Shown here in pieces: positions 21,296 to 29,940 of a stretch of 64,000 nucleotides of DNA. Every line of letters begins with the position of its first letter. Within the stretch, counting starts at the first letter, position 1. The notes beneath the pieces were generated by a model. The model did not search any database, was not told the origin of the DNA, and worked only from the letters and a program-made list of their open reading frames with translations. This DNA comes from JACVRW01 sp963751105 (GTDB taxonomy: Bacteria > Actinomycetota > Thermoleophilia > Solirubrobacterales > Thermoleophilaceae), in NCBI GenBank assembly GCA_963751105.1, contig CAVVTG010000002.1, forward strand, positions 744,001 to 808,000. Direction: 5' to 3'. The position numbers and the translations under genes were made by a program.

Positions 21296-21788
21296 GGCGA
21301 CGATAGCGTCGCCCCGCAAGCCAGTCGCCGGGCTCCTGACGACGCCCTGGCGCGCGCTAATGGACTGCTGCTTGGAGGGAGGAGCAGTGCGGAACGTGAG
21401 ATAGCGTCGCTCGCGCGATGGACGAGACACGGGAAGCTCTGCGAGCTTCACGGCCCGCCTTGCACTGCCCATGCACAGTGTTGACGTTTGGCGGCAATGA
21501 TGACCGGCATCTGGCGCCTTGCGCTTTCGCGTGGAAGGAGCGGCGCGACGCGGACCGCTGCCGCGCTGCTGCTTTCGCCTGACAGCGGCACTCGGCCAGG
21601 CGCACGCGGGACTGCTGCTTCCCATGCAAAGCGACTATCGGTTTGCATGGAAACCAGCACTCCGCTCGGCCGACCTCGACTTGTGCAAGCAGGCGATAGC
21701 GATAGCGCGGCCGGCGGCAGGTCGGCCGTCATCGCGGCTGCCAGATGCATGGAGAGCAGGAGTCGCGCGACGACGGGTGGGTCACGTG
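21296..21788. other. Repeat-rich intergenic region
   Basis: About 490 bases without a convincing gene. It holds an inverted repeat at 21622-21650 and several copies of CTGCTGCTT (near 21364, 21570 and 21612), plus a GCGATAGCGCG element at 21699-21709 that recurs at 23034-23044. These suggest a decayed repeat family or structured RNA; no known element is recognised. Confidence 0.45.
21622..21650. repeat. Perfect inverted repeat CCATGCAAA/TTTGCATGG
   Basis: 9-bp arms separated by 11 bases. In the gap between the TolB-like gene and the BASS transporter gene; could be an operator or the stem of a transcript. Confidence 0.55.
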
Positions 21789-22733
21789 TCACGCGGAAGT
21801 TGGCGGGGGCGCAGGCCTTTGCTTGCTGACTGGTTGGTTGCCGTCGGTGTCCGATGGTGAAGCAGCGCGCCGCCACATCAGGACGAATAGGAGAACGGTC
21901 ACGATGCCGATGGTGTTGAGGATCGTGATCGATACCGTGACCAGCGGGTCGGCTCCAAAGGGAAAGATCATCATCAGGAGCATCGGGGCGATGTTGCGTA
22001 CCGCAGTGGTTACCTCGGTCGCATGCCTGATGCCCACGTCTTTAACCCCAAGACCGGAGACGAGGAGGTAGCCACACCCGAGTCCGACGAATGGGCCTGC
22101 AAGCGCGGCGATGTAGCTCTCGGTGCCCCAGGTCTCCTTGAACAGATCCCAATAGGCAGCAAGCGCGACGTTGAGATTGACCAGCAGACACAGAATCGCA
22201 ATGCGGACAACCCACCGTGCCACTGGTGGCGTCAGGGCGGGCCGCCAGAGCCTGAAGCCGCACCCGAGACTCAGCGGCAGGAGCATGAAGAGCAGCAGCG
22301 GCCAAGCGATATCCCAGGCAGAGGCCTTGAGTTGCGCGTCAACCGCATCGATCGCGATGGGCAACCCAATCGGGAGCGCGACGATTGTCGCGACCGTCAA
22401 GACCACCAGCAGCGTGGTGGAGATGCGGACATCTGCCTTAGCCACCCGTGCGAGGAGGGGGGCGAACGGCATCCCCGCACAGAGTGCTGCGACACAGAAG
22501 CCGACCTTGATCTCTCCGGGAATGGACGACGCGATCGTCAGCAGATAGCCGACGAACAGGAGCGGGATGACGACGAAATTGGTCACCAACGCCCATGCGG
22601 CCAGTTTCCGATGAGCAAAGGCCTGTCCCAGGATCTTGCCGACCTCGAGCCTGAGGCCCAGCCCGAACGTATTCAAGATCACGAAGAGCACCCCAAACCA
22701 GTTGATCAGGACGCTCTGAGTGTGCGTGGCCAT
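21789..22733 (-). CDS. Bile acid:sodium symporter (BASS) family transporter
   Basis: 314 residues, nine to ten hydrophobic helices, the size of SBF-like carriers. ATG 22733 is chosen because GAGAAGGGAAG lies just upstream. Segments NTFGLGLRLEVGKILGQAFA, AALCAGMPFAPLLARVAKAD and the late helix pair fit the BASS/ACR3 superfold, but the ACR3 cysteine expected for arsenite export is not evident, so I prefer the sodium/organic anion branch. The substrate is unknown. Inverted repeats lie on both sides of the gene. Confidence 0.75.
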   Translation of the reverse strand: MATHTQSVLINWFGVLFVILNTFGLGLRLEVGKILGQAFAHRKLAAWALVTNFVVIPLLFVGYLLTIASSIPGEIKVGFCVAALCAGMPFAPLLARVAKADVRISTTLLVVLTVATIVALPIGLPIAIDAVDAQLKASAWDIAWPLLLFMLLPLSLGCGFRLWRPALTPPVARWVVRIAILCLLVNLNVALAAYWDLFKETWGTESYIAALAGPFVGLGCGYLLVSGLGVKDVGIRHATEVTTAVRNIAPMLLMMIFPFGADPLVTVSITILNTIGIVTVLLFVLMWRRAASPSDTDGNQPVSKQRPAPPPTSA

Positions 22734-23292
22734 ATCGCTTCCCTTCTCACGAACAGGCGATCGACCAAGGAACGTTGCTCGCCCCCTGAGCCGTGACCGC
22801 AACGGCGCTGGGCACATCATGCACTAGCCGCACACGGCTCGACCGCGGGCACAGTGGCAGCAGCCAAGTTCAACGTGCGGGTGCTGTGCAGACACATCCG
22901 TACATCCACTGCTGCTGCCAGGCAGAGGCAGCATCGCCCGCCACCGGTCCGGCGCACTTCTGCTTCGGACGATTACGAGCAGCGCGGCGCGAGGGCCGCA
23001 GCTGCGCAACCGCGCTATCGCAATGAGGCACACGCGATAGCGCGGGCCGAATATCGCACTGTCGCAATGGACGACAGGCCGAAGTCATCGCTCGCCTGCC
23101 ACCTTGACCACTATGGGTGGGAGGGCCACGGCCGCCTGCGCGTGATTCCGCGTGAAGGTGGGGGAAGCGGTCGATGAACAGCCAGCGCGTGACGCCGTAG
23201 GCGAGCCCGATGGTCCCCGCCACGGCGGCGACCGCGCGAGGCCGCTTCGGTATCGGGCGACCCTAATGGCGCTGGGGGCGCCGCGCGAAGGG
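22734..23292. other. Intergenic region with inverted repeats
   Basis: About 560 bases with no supported gene. It contains a TGCTGCC/GGCAGCA inverted repeat (22913-22933) and an 11-bp-arm inverted repeat at 23011-23044. The open frames crossing it have proline/arginine-rich translations. Confidence 0.45.
23011..23044. repeat. Perfect inverted repeat CGCGCTATCGC/GCGATAGCGCG
   Basis: 11-bp arms around a 12-base loop. One arm sequence also occurs at 21699-21709. A stable stem-loop or a regulator site; there is no T run after it. Confidence 0.55.
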
Positions 23293-23665
23293 TCAGTCGC
23301 AGGCGTCGCGCATGCCGAACGACAGCGTCGCCCGGTGGATGCGCCGCTTGCCCGGCTCGCGGGCCACGACGTGAACGCAGCCGAGCCGCTTGACGGCGAA
23401 GCCGCCGGCCCACGAGGACCAGTGCCGCTCGTACGGATCCACCGAGCGCGGCGCCGGGCGGGGGCAAGCGGTGAACAGCCACCGGTCGGCAGGGCGGCGG
23501 CCGTCGATGCTGATGCCGGCCCAGTCACGGTCGGGGCGGGCGATCGCGATCGTGACGACCTTGCCGCGGCGCACGGCGAGCGGCGCCTTGAAGCCGTAGC
23601 CCGGGCCGTCGGGGTTGCGGAAGGCTCGACGCCATCGGGATCGGCGTAGTTCAGCACCGCCCTCA
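23293..23665 (-). pseudogene. C-terminal fragment of an unknown protein
   Basis: A minus-strand frame reads FRNPDGPGYGFKAPLAVRRG, KVVTIAIARPDRDWAGISID, then DPYERHWSSWAGGFAVKRLG and ends FGMRDACD. Composition is protein-like and cysteines are placed as in secreted proteins, but no start or signal peptide remains: the 5' end stops near 23660, exactly where the divergent excisionase gene begins. It is probably the truncated end of an exported protein. No family is recognised. Confidence 0.45.
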
Positions 23666-23676
23666 CCGCGCCCACG

Positions 23677-23886
23677 GTGCCGATGAAGACCTCGCGCCGA
23701 CCGAAACGTCGGGCGTTCTTCACCCCGAAGACCCTCGCTGCCTACCTGGCGCTGTCCGAGCGCACGGTGCGTTCCATGCTCGCAGCGGGAAAGATCGACT
23801 CCTACCGCATCGAAGGCGCCCGCCGGATAGACCCAGCCGACGTAGATTCCTACCTCGCCAACAACCGCGAGAGGGGAACAGCATGA
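23677..23886 (+). CDS. xis: Excisionase-type helix-turn-helix protein
   Basis: 69 residues. The region FFTPKTLAAYLALSERTVRS, MLAAGKIDSYRIEGARRI is a MerR-like winged-helix (HTH_17/excisionase) DNA-binding domain typical of Xis proteins and island regulators. Its stop overlaps the integrase ATG by four bases (ATGA), the usual xis-int arrangement. It would direct the integrase toward excision by bending attachment-site DNA. Confidence 0.85.
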   Translation: MPMKTSRRPKRRAFFTPKTLAAYLALSERTVRSMLAAGKIDSYRIEGARRIDPADVDSYLANNRERGTA

Positions 23887-24879
23887 GGCGCCGTCGCGAG
23901 CAGCCGATCAAGCGCACCAACCCATCCGGGCGAGAGGTGTGGATGGCGCGCTACACGGACCGTCATGGGAAGCGCCGCAAGGCCGGTACGTTCCAGCGCA
24001 AGCACGAGGCCCAGGCCGCGATCGACGCCGCCTATCGGGCCGAGGACCGCGGCACTCCCGAGACGTTCGGCGCATACGCCCAAGGCTGGACCGACCGCCA
24101 TCCCCGGTCGGCCCGGACGAACACGACAAACGCCGCGCGGGTCAAGGCAATGCTTGACGTGGAGCTCGAAGGGCGCCGGCTGCGCGACTGGCCGTTTCGC
24201 GACCTGCGCAGGCGCCACACATTCGAGCTGGTTGCCCACATGCTTCTGACCCAGGGTCGGGCCACCAGTGGCGCGCAGAACGTGGTCCGCACCCTGTCGG
24301 CTATGGCGGAAGACGCGATCACCGACGAGGTCGCGGACGTGGGTGCTCGACTTCGACCAGATGCGCTCAGTTGCCGCCGCGGCCGGTGCCTACGAGCCCG
24401 CGCTGCGTTGTCTGTCTGACTGCGGGCTGCGGCTCGGGGAGCTGCTCGGGCTCAAGCGCGCTGACTTGGCTGAAGGCAGATTGCACGTCATGGGCAGCGC
24501 CCACAACAGCGTGTTCACCCCGGGCGACCAGCCGACCAAACGCCATGTCCGCTCGGTCCCTGTAGCCCCGTCGCTGCTCGAGCTGCTCGGTGCGATGCCG
24601 ACCGGCATCGACACGCCCTTGTTGTTCCCCACGCCGACCGGACGACTCTGGTGGGAGCGCAACTTCTACCGCGACGTGTGGGCGCCTGCCGTCGAGGCGT
24701 CGGGGATCAGCTGCACCCCGCACGACTTCCGCCACTCCTGGGTGACCCACCTCCGTGCCGCTGGCATCGACCCAGCCGACCTGGCGGAGATCGCAGGACA
24801 CACGGTCGAGACGGCCACGGCGCGCTACACACATCCGCTACGTCGCTCCGATGACGCCGTCAAGCGGGTGGTGGGGTGA
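23883..24879 (+). pseudogene. int: Tyrosine integrase with internal frameshift/deletion
   Basis: The N-terminal half (to about 24345) has an arm-binding-like segment EVWMARYTDRHGKRRKAGTF and a SAM-like core-binding domain. The C-terminal half, in another frame from about 24335, has the catalytic domain: Arg in CGLRLGELLGL, His-x-x-Arg in HDFRHSW, His in AGHTVETATARYTHPL with the likely Tyr nucleophile. The linker normally joining the domains is missing, and the whole gene covers only about 332 codons, so an internal deletion with frame change is likely. All catalytic residues survive. The stop is 63 bases before the second core repeat. Confidence 0.8.
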
Positions 24880-24885
24880 CGGAAA

Positions 24886-24907
24886 GGTCCCATCGGGGTC
24901 CCATTGG
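24886..24907 (+). repeat. Right arm-type direct repeat pair
   Basis: GGTCCCATCGG and GGTCCCATTGG, directly adjacent, between the integrase stop and the core repeat. Matches the pair at 5467-5488 at the other end of the island. Confidence 0.65.
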
Positions 24908-24942
24908 GACGCTCGACCGCCTTGTCGCTGCGGATAGCGAAG

Positions 24943-24995
24943 GGCTTCCCAAGCCAAAGGTCGCGGGTTCGAGACCCGTCGTCCGCTTCAGGCGA
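24943..24995 (+). repeat. Attachment site copy 2 (junction of the two islands)
   Basis: 53 bp identical to 5305-5357, but lacking any tRNA 5' half. It is the right end of island 1 and the left end of island 2. Confidence 0.88.
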
Positions 24996-25078
24996 AACGG
25001 AATCTCGCCAGCTGAACCTCTGGGGGACGGTAGGGTCGTGCCACGGATCGTTCATCGTCAACGTGAGAGGGGACTCCC

Positions 25079-25468
25079 ATGACTGAGACGCTCAAGGGCA
25101 CTTGCCTGTGCACCGGCGTGGAGTACGAGGTTCACGATCCCCAGGCCCTGGCTTACTGCCACTGCACCCGTTGCCAGCGGTGGACGGGCTCGAGCCTCGC
25201 CGGCGTGGTCGTGGCGAAGGACGACTTCAGCTACACGAAGGGCGAGGACCTGGTCAAGACCTACGAGAGCGAGCTCGCGCCGCGCAACTTCTGCGGCAAC
25301 TGCGGATCGAGCATCTTCGACGACCTCGGCGAGGTGTACTTCGTCGCCGCCGGGCTGATGAGCGACCTCGACATGGAACCGGCCTTCCATCAGCAGGTCG
25401 CGTACAAGGCCAAGTGGCACCAGATCGGCGACGACGCCCCGCAGCACGCCGAGATGCCGCCGGGCTGA
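25079..25468 (+). CDS. GFA family zinc-binding protein
   Basis: 129 residues with the CENP-V/GFA zinc pattern: C9-x-C11, C27-x-C29-x2-C32 and C72-x2-C75. Members include glutathione-dependent formaldehyde-activating enzyme, but most are uncharacterised, and actinomycetes generally lack glutathione, so a formaldehyde role should not be assumed. A GAGAGGGGA ribosome-binding site precedes the ATG. First gene to the right of the attachment repeat. Confidence 0.88.
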   Translation: MTETLKGTCLCTGVEYEVHDPQALAYCHCTRCQRWTGSSLAGVVVAKDDFSYTKGEDLVKTYESELAPRNFCGNCGSSIFDDLGEVYFVAAGLMSDLDMEPAFHQQVAYKAKWHQIGDDAPQHAEMPPG

Positions 25469-25642
25469 CACCCGGCTGCGTGTGGATGCATGGCGACGGC
25501 GGATCCGCGACTTCCCCTGCCTAGTCAACGGCTATGGCGCCGCCGGTTTCGAGATATGTGCGTCGGCGGATCGAAGTCGAAATCCGCTTCGACCCTCCAG
25601 CGGCCCATGATCGGCCCGAACTGTTCTGCTCTGGGCGGTCGC

Positions 25643-26200
25643 TCATCGCTTCGGCACGAGGACCTGCGCGAGGGCCCCGCTTCGGAAGCGCTCCTCGTCG
25701 ACGACGTCGAGCTTCAGGTGCTCATCCAGCTCGGCGAACGGGCTGTGGCCCGCGCCGATCGCGATCGGGATCGTCGACAGCTGGTATTCGTCGACTAGGC
25801 CCAGGCGGGTCAGCGACTTGGCGAAGTCGGGACCGCCGTGGACCAGGACCGTCCCTTCGTCGTCCCGGGCCTTCAGGTCCGCGATCTCCGCGCCAAGGTC
25901 CCCGCCGAAGATCTCGGCCGGTCCCCAGTCCGCCTTCTCCAGGGTGTGCGAGAAGACTGCCTTCGGCTTCTCGTTCATCGCGGTTGCGATCGGCCCCTCC
26001 GACGCGGCCCAGTGCGGGCCCATGATCTCGTAGCTGCGGCGGCCCATCGCGTGAACGCCGGCCTCCTCGAGCGCGCGGAGGCTCCGCTCACTCGAGTCGT
26101 CGCCGAACCACTCGAACATCCATTCATGGGTCCCGTCGGGGCTGGTGGCAAAACCGTCGAGGGACATGACCATTTTGAGGATCACTTTTCTATCGCTCAT
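25643..26200 (-). CDS. Dihydrofolate reductase-like (RibD C-terminal domain) protein
   Basis: 185 residues, single RibD_C/DHFR-like domain. KMVMSLDGFATSPDGTHEWM at the N-terminus, GRRSYEIMGPHW, and VLVHGGPDFAKSLTRLGLVD with the NADPH-binding GG loop. It is probably an NADPH-dependent reductase; the substrate is unknown and a true folate role is unlikely in this subgroup. A second member of the same family lies at 33673-34306 in the same island. Confidence 0.87.
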   Translation of the reverse strand: MSDRKVILKMVMSLDGFATSPDGTHEWMFEWFGDDSSERSLRALEEAGVHAMGRRSYEIMGPHWAASEGPIATAMNEKPKAVFSHTLEKADWGPAEIFGGDLGAEIADLKARDDEGTVLVHGGPDFAKSLTRLGLVDEYQLSTIPIAIGAGHSPFAELDEHLKLDVVDEERFRSGALAQVLVPKR

Positions 26201-26302
26201 GGAGGTAGAGACCTACCCTCTCGCGTGAATTAATCCCCATCGGGGATTTGGGGAAAAAAGACGGCCCCGGCGTGGCGCCGGGTGTGGACTATGTCTTGCT
26301 GC

Positions 26303-26698
26303 ATGACCCTCGAACGCATTGATCCCGAGGGCCTTGCGAGGCCGGAGACCTACACCCATGTTGTCGTCGCCGCAGGGAGCCGACTTGTGTTTGTCGCGGG
26401 ACAGGTCGCCGAGGACGAGGACGGAAGCGTTGTCGGTCGCGACGACTTTGCAGCCCAAGCCCGACAGGTGTTCTCCAATCTCGGCCGAGCGCTCGCGGCG
26501 GCGGGCGCGAGTCCCGATCAGGTCGCGAGGCTCGGCATCTTCGTGGTCGCCCTTCATGAGAATTGCCTTCCCGCGATCGAAGCGGCGCGAGTGGCGCTGT
26601 TCGGGGATCACAGGCCGGTGGACACCCTGCTGGGAGTCGAGACGCTCGCGCATGCTGGCTGCCTGCTCGAGGTCGACGCGATAGCGGTGATCGATTAG
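26303..26698 (+). CDS. RidA family (YjgF/UK114) protein
   Basis: 131 residues from ATG 26303. The pattern FVAGQVAEDEDG, QARQVFSNLGRALAAAGASP and ATVRIGIFV-like region fit RidA, whose members hydrolyse reactive enamine/imine intermediates from PLP enzymes. The usual C-terminal RVE-x-A-x motif appears as LLEVDAIAVI, without the Arg that is needed for imine deaminase activity, so this may belong to the Rid4-7 groups of unknown function. It converges on the cyclase-YHS gene with a 14-base gap. Confidence 0.82.
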   Translation: MTLERIDPEGLARPETYTHVVVAAGSRLVFVAGQVAEDEDGSVVGRDDFAAQARQVFSNLGRALAAAGASPDQVARLGIFVVALHENCLPAIEAARVALFGDHRPVDTLLGVETLAHAGCLLEVDAIAVID

Positions 26699-26712
26699 TG
26701 AGGCGAGTTGGG

Positions 26713-27382
26713 CTAGGGGGCGGTATAGGCGTCCGGCTTCTCCAGGAACCGGCGGGCGCAGTCGAGCGAGCAGAATCGAAAGAGCGTGTCAGCGTGTCGG
26801 AAGCTGCCGGCCTCGCGACCTTCTGCGACCAGCATGTGGCAAACGGGATCGAGGTGGCGGGTTTCGCTGCTGCGCTCGTCGCTCACCGCCGCGAACAGCG
26901 GCACCGGTGCGGCCACGTTGCGCATCCGCTGCTCTCCTCGGCTGTGGAATTCCACGCCGTCCAGCTCTCCGGCTCCTTCCCGCACCGCGGCGGTGACGAG
27001 CACCTCGCCACCCGAAGCCGCGGCCGCGACACGTGCGGCCAGGTTGACGGTCGCACCGAACCAGTCCCCGCCGCGGTCGATCGCCGGTCCATGATGCATC
27101 CCCACGCGCACGGCTGGGGAACCGTGACCGGCAATCACCTCGTGCGCGGCCAGCAGGCCAAGCGCAACCGCTTCGGCGGGGTAGGAGTGACGGACCATCA
27201 CCGCGTCGCCGATCGTCTTGATCACCTCGCCGCCGCCAGACCGCGCGATCGCGGAGATCTCACCGCAGAAAGTGGCGGCAAGATCGGCGGCGTCGGCGTC
27301 GCCGTGCGCCTCGGTCAGGGCGGTATAGCCGGCGATGTCGGCGAAGACAAAGGTCGCGCTGTTCTGCGTCGCTCGCGGACAT
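26713..27382 (-). CDS. Class III nucleotidyl cyclase fused to a YHS domain, one frameshift
   Basis: The cyclase domain reads ATFVFADIAGYTALTEAHGD (first metal Asp), EVIKTIGDAVMV (second metal Asp and purine-contact Lys) and GATVNLAARVAA (transition-state Asn and Arg), so it is likely catalytic. At the C-terminus a YHS domain follows: DPVCHMLVAEGREAGSFRHA with FCSLDCARRF. YHS domains bind metals in heavy-metal ATPases and oxygenases. ATG 27382 gives MSASDAEQ but needs a one-base correction near 27356 to join the catalytic frame. It is divergent from the membrane-protein gene across a CsoR-like operator. Product could be cAMP or cGMP. Confidence 0.78.
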
Positions 27383-27436
27383 TGCGACCACGTTAGTCAC
27401 GACGTGTGAGGTGCGTCACCCAAGCCCGATTTCGGC

Positions 27437-27465
27437 TTGACGCGCCGCGAGCGGTGACCTAGGTT
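27437..27465 (+). promoter_or_regulatory. Probable sigma70-type promoter
   Basis: TTGACG, a 17-base spacer, then TAGGTT. The palindromic operator begins 13 bases downstream of the -10, where a repressor would block initiation of the gene at 27520. Confidence 0.5.
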
Positions 27466-27477
27466 GCACTCTCCTCA

Positions 27478-27496
27478 TATACCCCCTGGGGGTATA
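27478..27496. promoter_or_regulatory. CsoR-type palindromic operator
   Basis: TATACCCCC-T-GGGGGTATA, a perfect 9+1+9 palindrome. This is the form of operators bound by CsoR/RcnR/CstR repressors, which sense copper, nickel/cobalt or persulfide. No CsoR-family gene occurs in the window. Confidence 0.75.
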
Positions 27497-27519
27497 ACCA
27501 AGTCGAGAAGGGAGACCCC

Positions 27520-27955
27520 ATGACCACCGCCACCCGTCATTTCATTCGCCATTACGTCGAGATGGTCGTCGCGATGTTCCTCGGCATGGCCGTGCTGGGC
27601 ATGCCCGCGCTCCTGGCGCTCGGTGCCGCCGGCGTGAGCTCGACCGAGCTTCGAAGCGACGCGCCGGCCCTGCTCCTGCTCGGCATGGGTCTCACGATGA
27701 CCGTGCCGATGGTCGCGTGGATGCGCTACCGCGGCCACGGCTGGCGGGCCTCGAACGAGATGGCCGCGTCGATGCTGATCCCGACCGCCGGCGTGATCGC
27801 GCTGCTGATGGCTGGTCGACGACATGGGCACTCTGCTCACGATTCAGCACGTCGTGATGCTGCCGAGCATGCTCGTCGCAATGCTGCTGCGCCCGCAGGA
27901 GTACTCGCACGGCGGTCGCCGCCATCGCCGGGCCGAGCCCGCTGGCGCGGTGTAA
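27520..27955 (+). CDS. Small four-helix membrane protein, one frameshift
   Basis: Begins TATRHFIRHYVEMVVAMFLG and has helices MAVLGMPALLALGAAG, LLLLGMGLTMTVPMVAWMRY and MAASMLIPTAGVIALL. Near 27813 the frame shifts, and the correct continuation is LVDDMGTLLTIQHVVMLPSM with a fourth helix ending at TAA 27955 (about 144 residues). Met and His residues are abundant in and near the helices, as in some metal-handling proteins; that link is inference strengthened by the CsoR-like operator directly upstream. The family is uncharacterised. A GAAGGGAG ribosome-binding site is present. Confidence 0.6.
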
Positions 27956-28084
27956 CCGAGAATCTCATGGTCGGCGCGCCCACCCATCGGGCAACCCAGG
28001 CCCGGGCCAGCGCCCCGACGCTCGCTCCGCTCGCCAACACCACCAGCAGGAGCTCTTCTGCCGGCACGCCGGCCACGTGGGCGA

Positions 28085-28795
28085 TCATCCGTCCTCGCTA
28101 TACGCGTCGTGATAGTTCCACCACCCGAGCGGGGTCTGGGGGTAGCCCTCGGCCGAGTCCTCCCACTTCTCCTGGCGCCCGAGGGCCGTGATGTCGAGGT
28201 GGCTCCAAGTGCTTCCTATGTGCTCCGCGCCGCGGCTGTGGACGAAGTAGGTGCGGAAGATGCGGTCGCCCTCGCGGATGAACGCGTTGTGGCCGTGCCA
28301 CTCGTCGACGCCGAAGTCGGCGTCGAAGTCGTCGGTGATCGTGTACCAGGGGATGAGCTCCCATCCGTGGCGCTCCTTCAGGCCCTGGATCTCGGCCTGA
28401 GGGGCGCGCGACGCGTAGGCGAGCGTGGTGTCGCGTGCATGCAGGTGGGCGGGATGTGCCACCTGATCGGCGATCATGGAGCAGCCGGCGCAGGCCCGCT
28501 CCGGGTACGCGCCGCCCGCCTCCGCGTAGGTGGTGACGTCGGGCGCGTAGAAGGCGCGGTAGACGATCAGCTGGCGGCGGCCCTCGAAGATGTCCGCGAG
28601 GCTCGCCGGCCCTTCCGGGCCCTCGAAGCGGTAGTCCTTGTCCACCGCCGTCCACGGCATCCGGCGTCGCTTGGCGGCGAGCGCGTCGCGGGCGCGGGTG
28701 AGCTTCTTCTCTTCCACCAGCAGTTCCTGGCGCGCAGCTTCCCAGTCCTGCGGCGACACGACCGGGGGTGTGTTCATTTCGAGTTTCTTAGTCAT
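28085..28795 (-). CDS. DUF899 thioredoxin-fold protein A
   Basis: 236 residues. The sequence DYRFEGPEGPASLADIFEGR, RQLIVYRAFYAPD, CAGCSMIADQVAH and TDDFDADFGVDEWHGHNAFI is diagnostic of DUF899, a thioredoxin-like family with a CxGC pair. Function is unknown; redox or detoxification roles are guessed from the fold. It is the last gene of a four-gene operon and follows its paralogue by seven bases. ATG 28795 is the last plausible start before the conserved region. Confidence 0.85.
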   Translation of the reverse strand: MTKKLEMNTPPVVSPQDWEAARQELLVEEKKLTRARDALAAKRRRMPWTAVDKDYRFEGPEGPASLADIFEGRRQLIVYRAFYAPDVTTYAEAGGAYPERACAGCSMIADQVAHPAHLHARDTTLAYASRAPQAEIQGLKERHGWELIPWYTITDDFDADFGVDEWHGHNAFIREGDRIFRTYFVHSRGAEHIGSTWSHLDITALGRQEKWEDSAEGYPQTPLGWWNYHDAYSEDG

Positions 28796-28802
28796 GCGAA
28801 CC

Positions 28803-29534
28803 TCACCCGACGCTGCGTCGTGCGTCGGGTGCGCGGGCGATCTGGTCGAGGTGCTCCTGCGACGGCTCGGCGTCGTAAGCGTCGTGCCACTTCCACCATG
28901 TGTAGAGCGGCGTCTGGGGGTAGCCCTCGGGCGAGTCCTCCCACTGCTCTTGGCGCCCAAGCGCGGTCATGTCGAGGTAGCTCCAGGTGTTGGCGGTCAC
29001 CTCGTCGCCGCGGCCGTTGCTGAAGTAGGTGCGAAGGATCCGGTCGTCGTCGCGGATGAAGGCGTTGTGGCCGTGCCACTCGTCGACGCCGAAGTCGGCG
29101 TCGAAATCGTCGGTGATCGTGTACCACGGGATGTGCTCCCACCCCATCCGGTCCTTCAGGCGGGCGATGTCGGCCTGTGGCGCGCGCGAGGCGTACGCGA
29201 GCGTCGTGTCGCGGGCGTTGAGATGGGCCAGGTTCGGAACGTGGTCGGCCATGAACGAGCAGCCCACGCAGGCGTGCTCGGGCCAGCCGGCCACGCCGGG
29301 CTCGTAGAAGGCGCGGTAGAGGACCAGCTGACGGCGTCCCTGGAAGAGGTCGAGCAGGCTCGCCGGGCCGTCGGGGCCTTCGAAGCGGTAGTCCTTCTCG
29401 ACGGCCATCCTCGGCATCAGCCGTCGCTCGGCGGCCAGCGCGTCGCGGGCCCGCATCAGCTCCTTGTCCTTGAGCCGCAGCTCCTCTCGGGCGGCTTCCC
29501 ATTCCTGCGGTGAGACGGTAGGTGGGGTGTTCAT
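28803..29534 (-). CDS. DUF899 thioredoxin-fold protein B (paralogue)
   Basis: 243 residues, clearly homologous along its whole length to the next gene, with CVGCSFMADHVPN and the same TDDFDADFGVDEWHGHNAFI block. GAGGAGCC stands before ATG 29534. The pair probably arose by tandem duplication, although their differences (for instance the extra tail EPSQEHLDQIARAPD here) show it is not recent. Encoded after the ArsR regulator with a 55-base gap. Confidence 0.85.
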   Translation of the reverse strand: MNTPPTVSPQEWEAAREELRLKDKELMRARDALAAERRLMPRMAVEKDYRFEGPDGPASLLDLFQGRRQLVLYRAFYEPGVAGWPEHACVGCSFMADHVPNLAHLNARDTTLAYASRAPQADIARLKDRMGWEHIPWYTITDDFDADFGVDEWHGHNAFIRDDDRILRTYFSNGRGDEVTANTWSYLDMTALGRQEQWEDSPEGYPQTPLYTWWKWHDAYDAEPSQEHLDQIARAPDARRSVG

Positions 29535-29589
29535 TTTGGCTCCTCTCATCTGGTTATCAGTGGTCTCGACGTTGTTGATAGAAGGCGTT

Positions 29590-29940
29590 TCAGCGGTGGC
29601 GTCGGGGATCGCCCTCCCGGCCATGTCCTTCCTCGGCCAGTCGCTTCAAGGCGGCCAGCCGCGTGTCCCAATCCGACGCGAGCCTCGCCATCCAATGCGC
29701 CGTGTCGGCGAGCGGCTCGGTGCGAACCGCGAAGACGACCTCGCGTCCCACCCGCCGTCGCTCCACCAGACCGGCTCGACCGAGCACGCCGAGGTGCTTG
29801 ATCACGGCCGGGCGCGAGACCGGCATCTCGGTCGCCAGCGTCGTCGCCGTCCCACGGCCGCGGCCCGCCAGCGCCTCGAGCAGGCGCCAACGGGTCGGGT
29901 CGGCCAAAGCCGCGAAGACCTCGGTCCGGGCGTCGCTCAC
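29590..29940 (-). CDS. ArsR family transcriptional regulator
   Basis: 116 residues with a winged helix: FAALADPTRWRLLEALAGRG, ATEMPVSRPAVIKHLGVLGR (recognition helix), LVERRRVGREVVFAVRTEPL. No cysteine metal site is present, so it is not an arsenic sensor; it matches the ArsR subgroup regularly paired with AHSA1 proteins. Its start overlaps the stop of the AHSA1 gene (ATGA). It probably represses this operon through the GTTAC half-sites at 30418-30447. Confidence 0.88.
   Translation of the reverse strand: MSDARTEVFAALADPTRWRLLEALAGRGRGTATTLATEMPVSRPAVIKHLGVLGRAGLVERRRVGREVVFAVRTEPLADTAHWMARLASDWDTRLAALKRLAEEGHGREGDPRRHR

Noticed and set aside
21789..22733. ACR3 arsenite exporter
   Set aside because: The fold fits BASS/ACR3, but the cysteine characteristic of ACR3 and any adjacent ars genes are missing.
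24943..24995. Second tRNA-Gly gene
   Set aside because: Only the 3' half is present. No acceptor 5' strand or D arm precedes it, so it is an attachment repeat. The same holds for 38591-38638.
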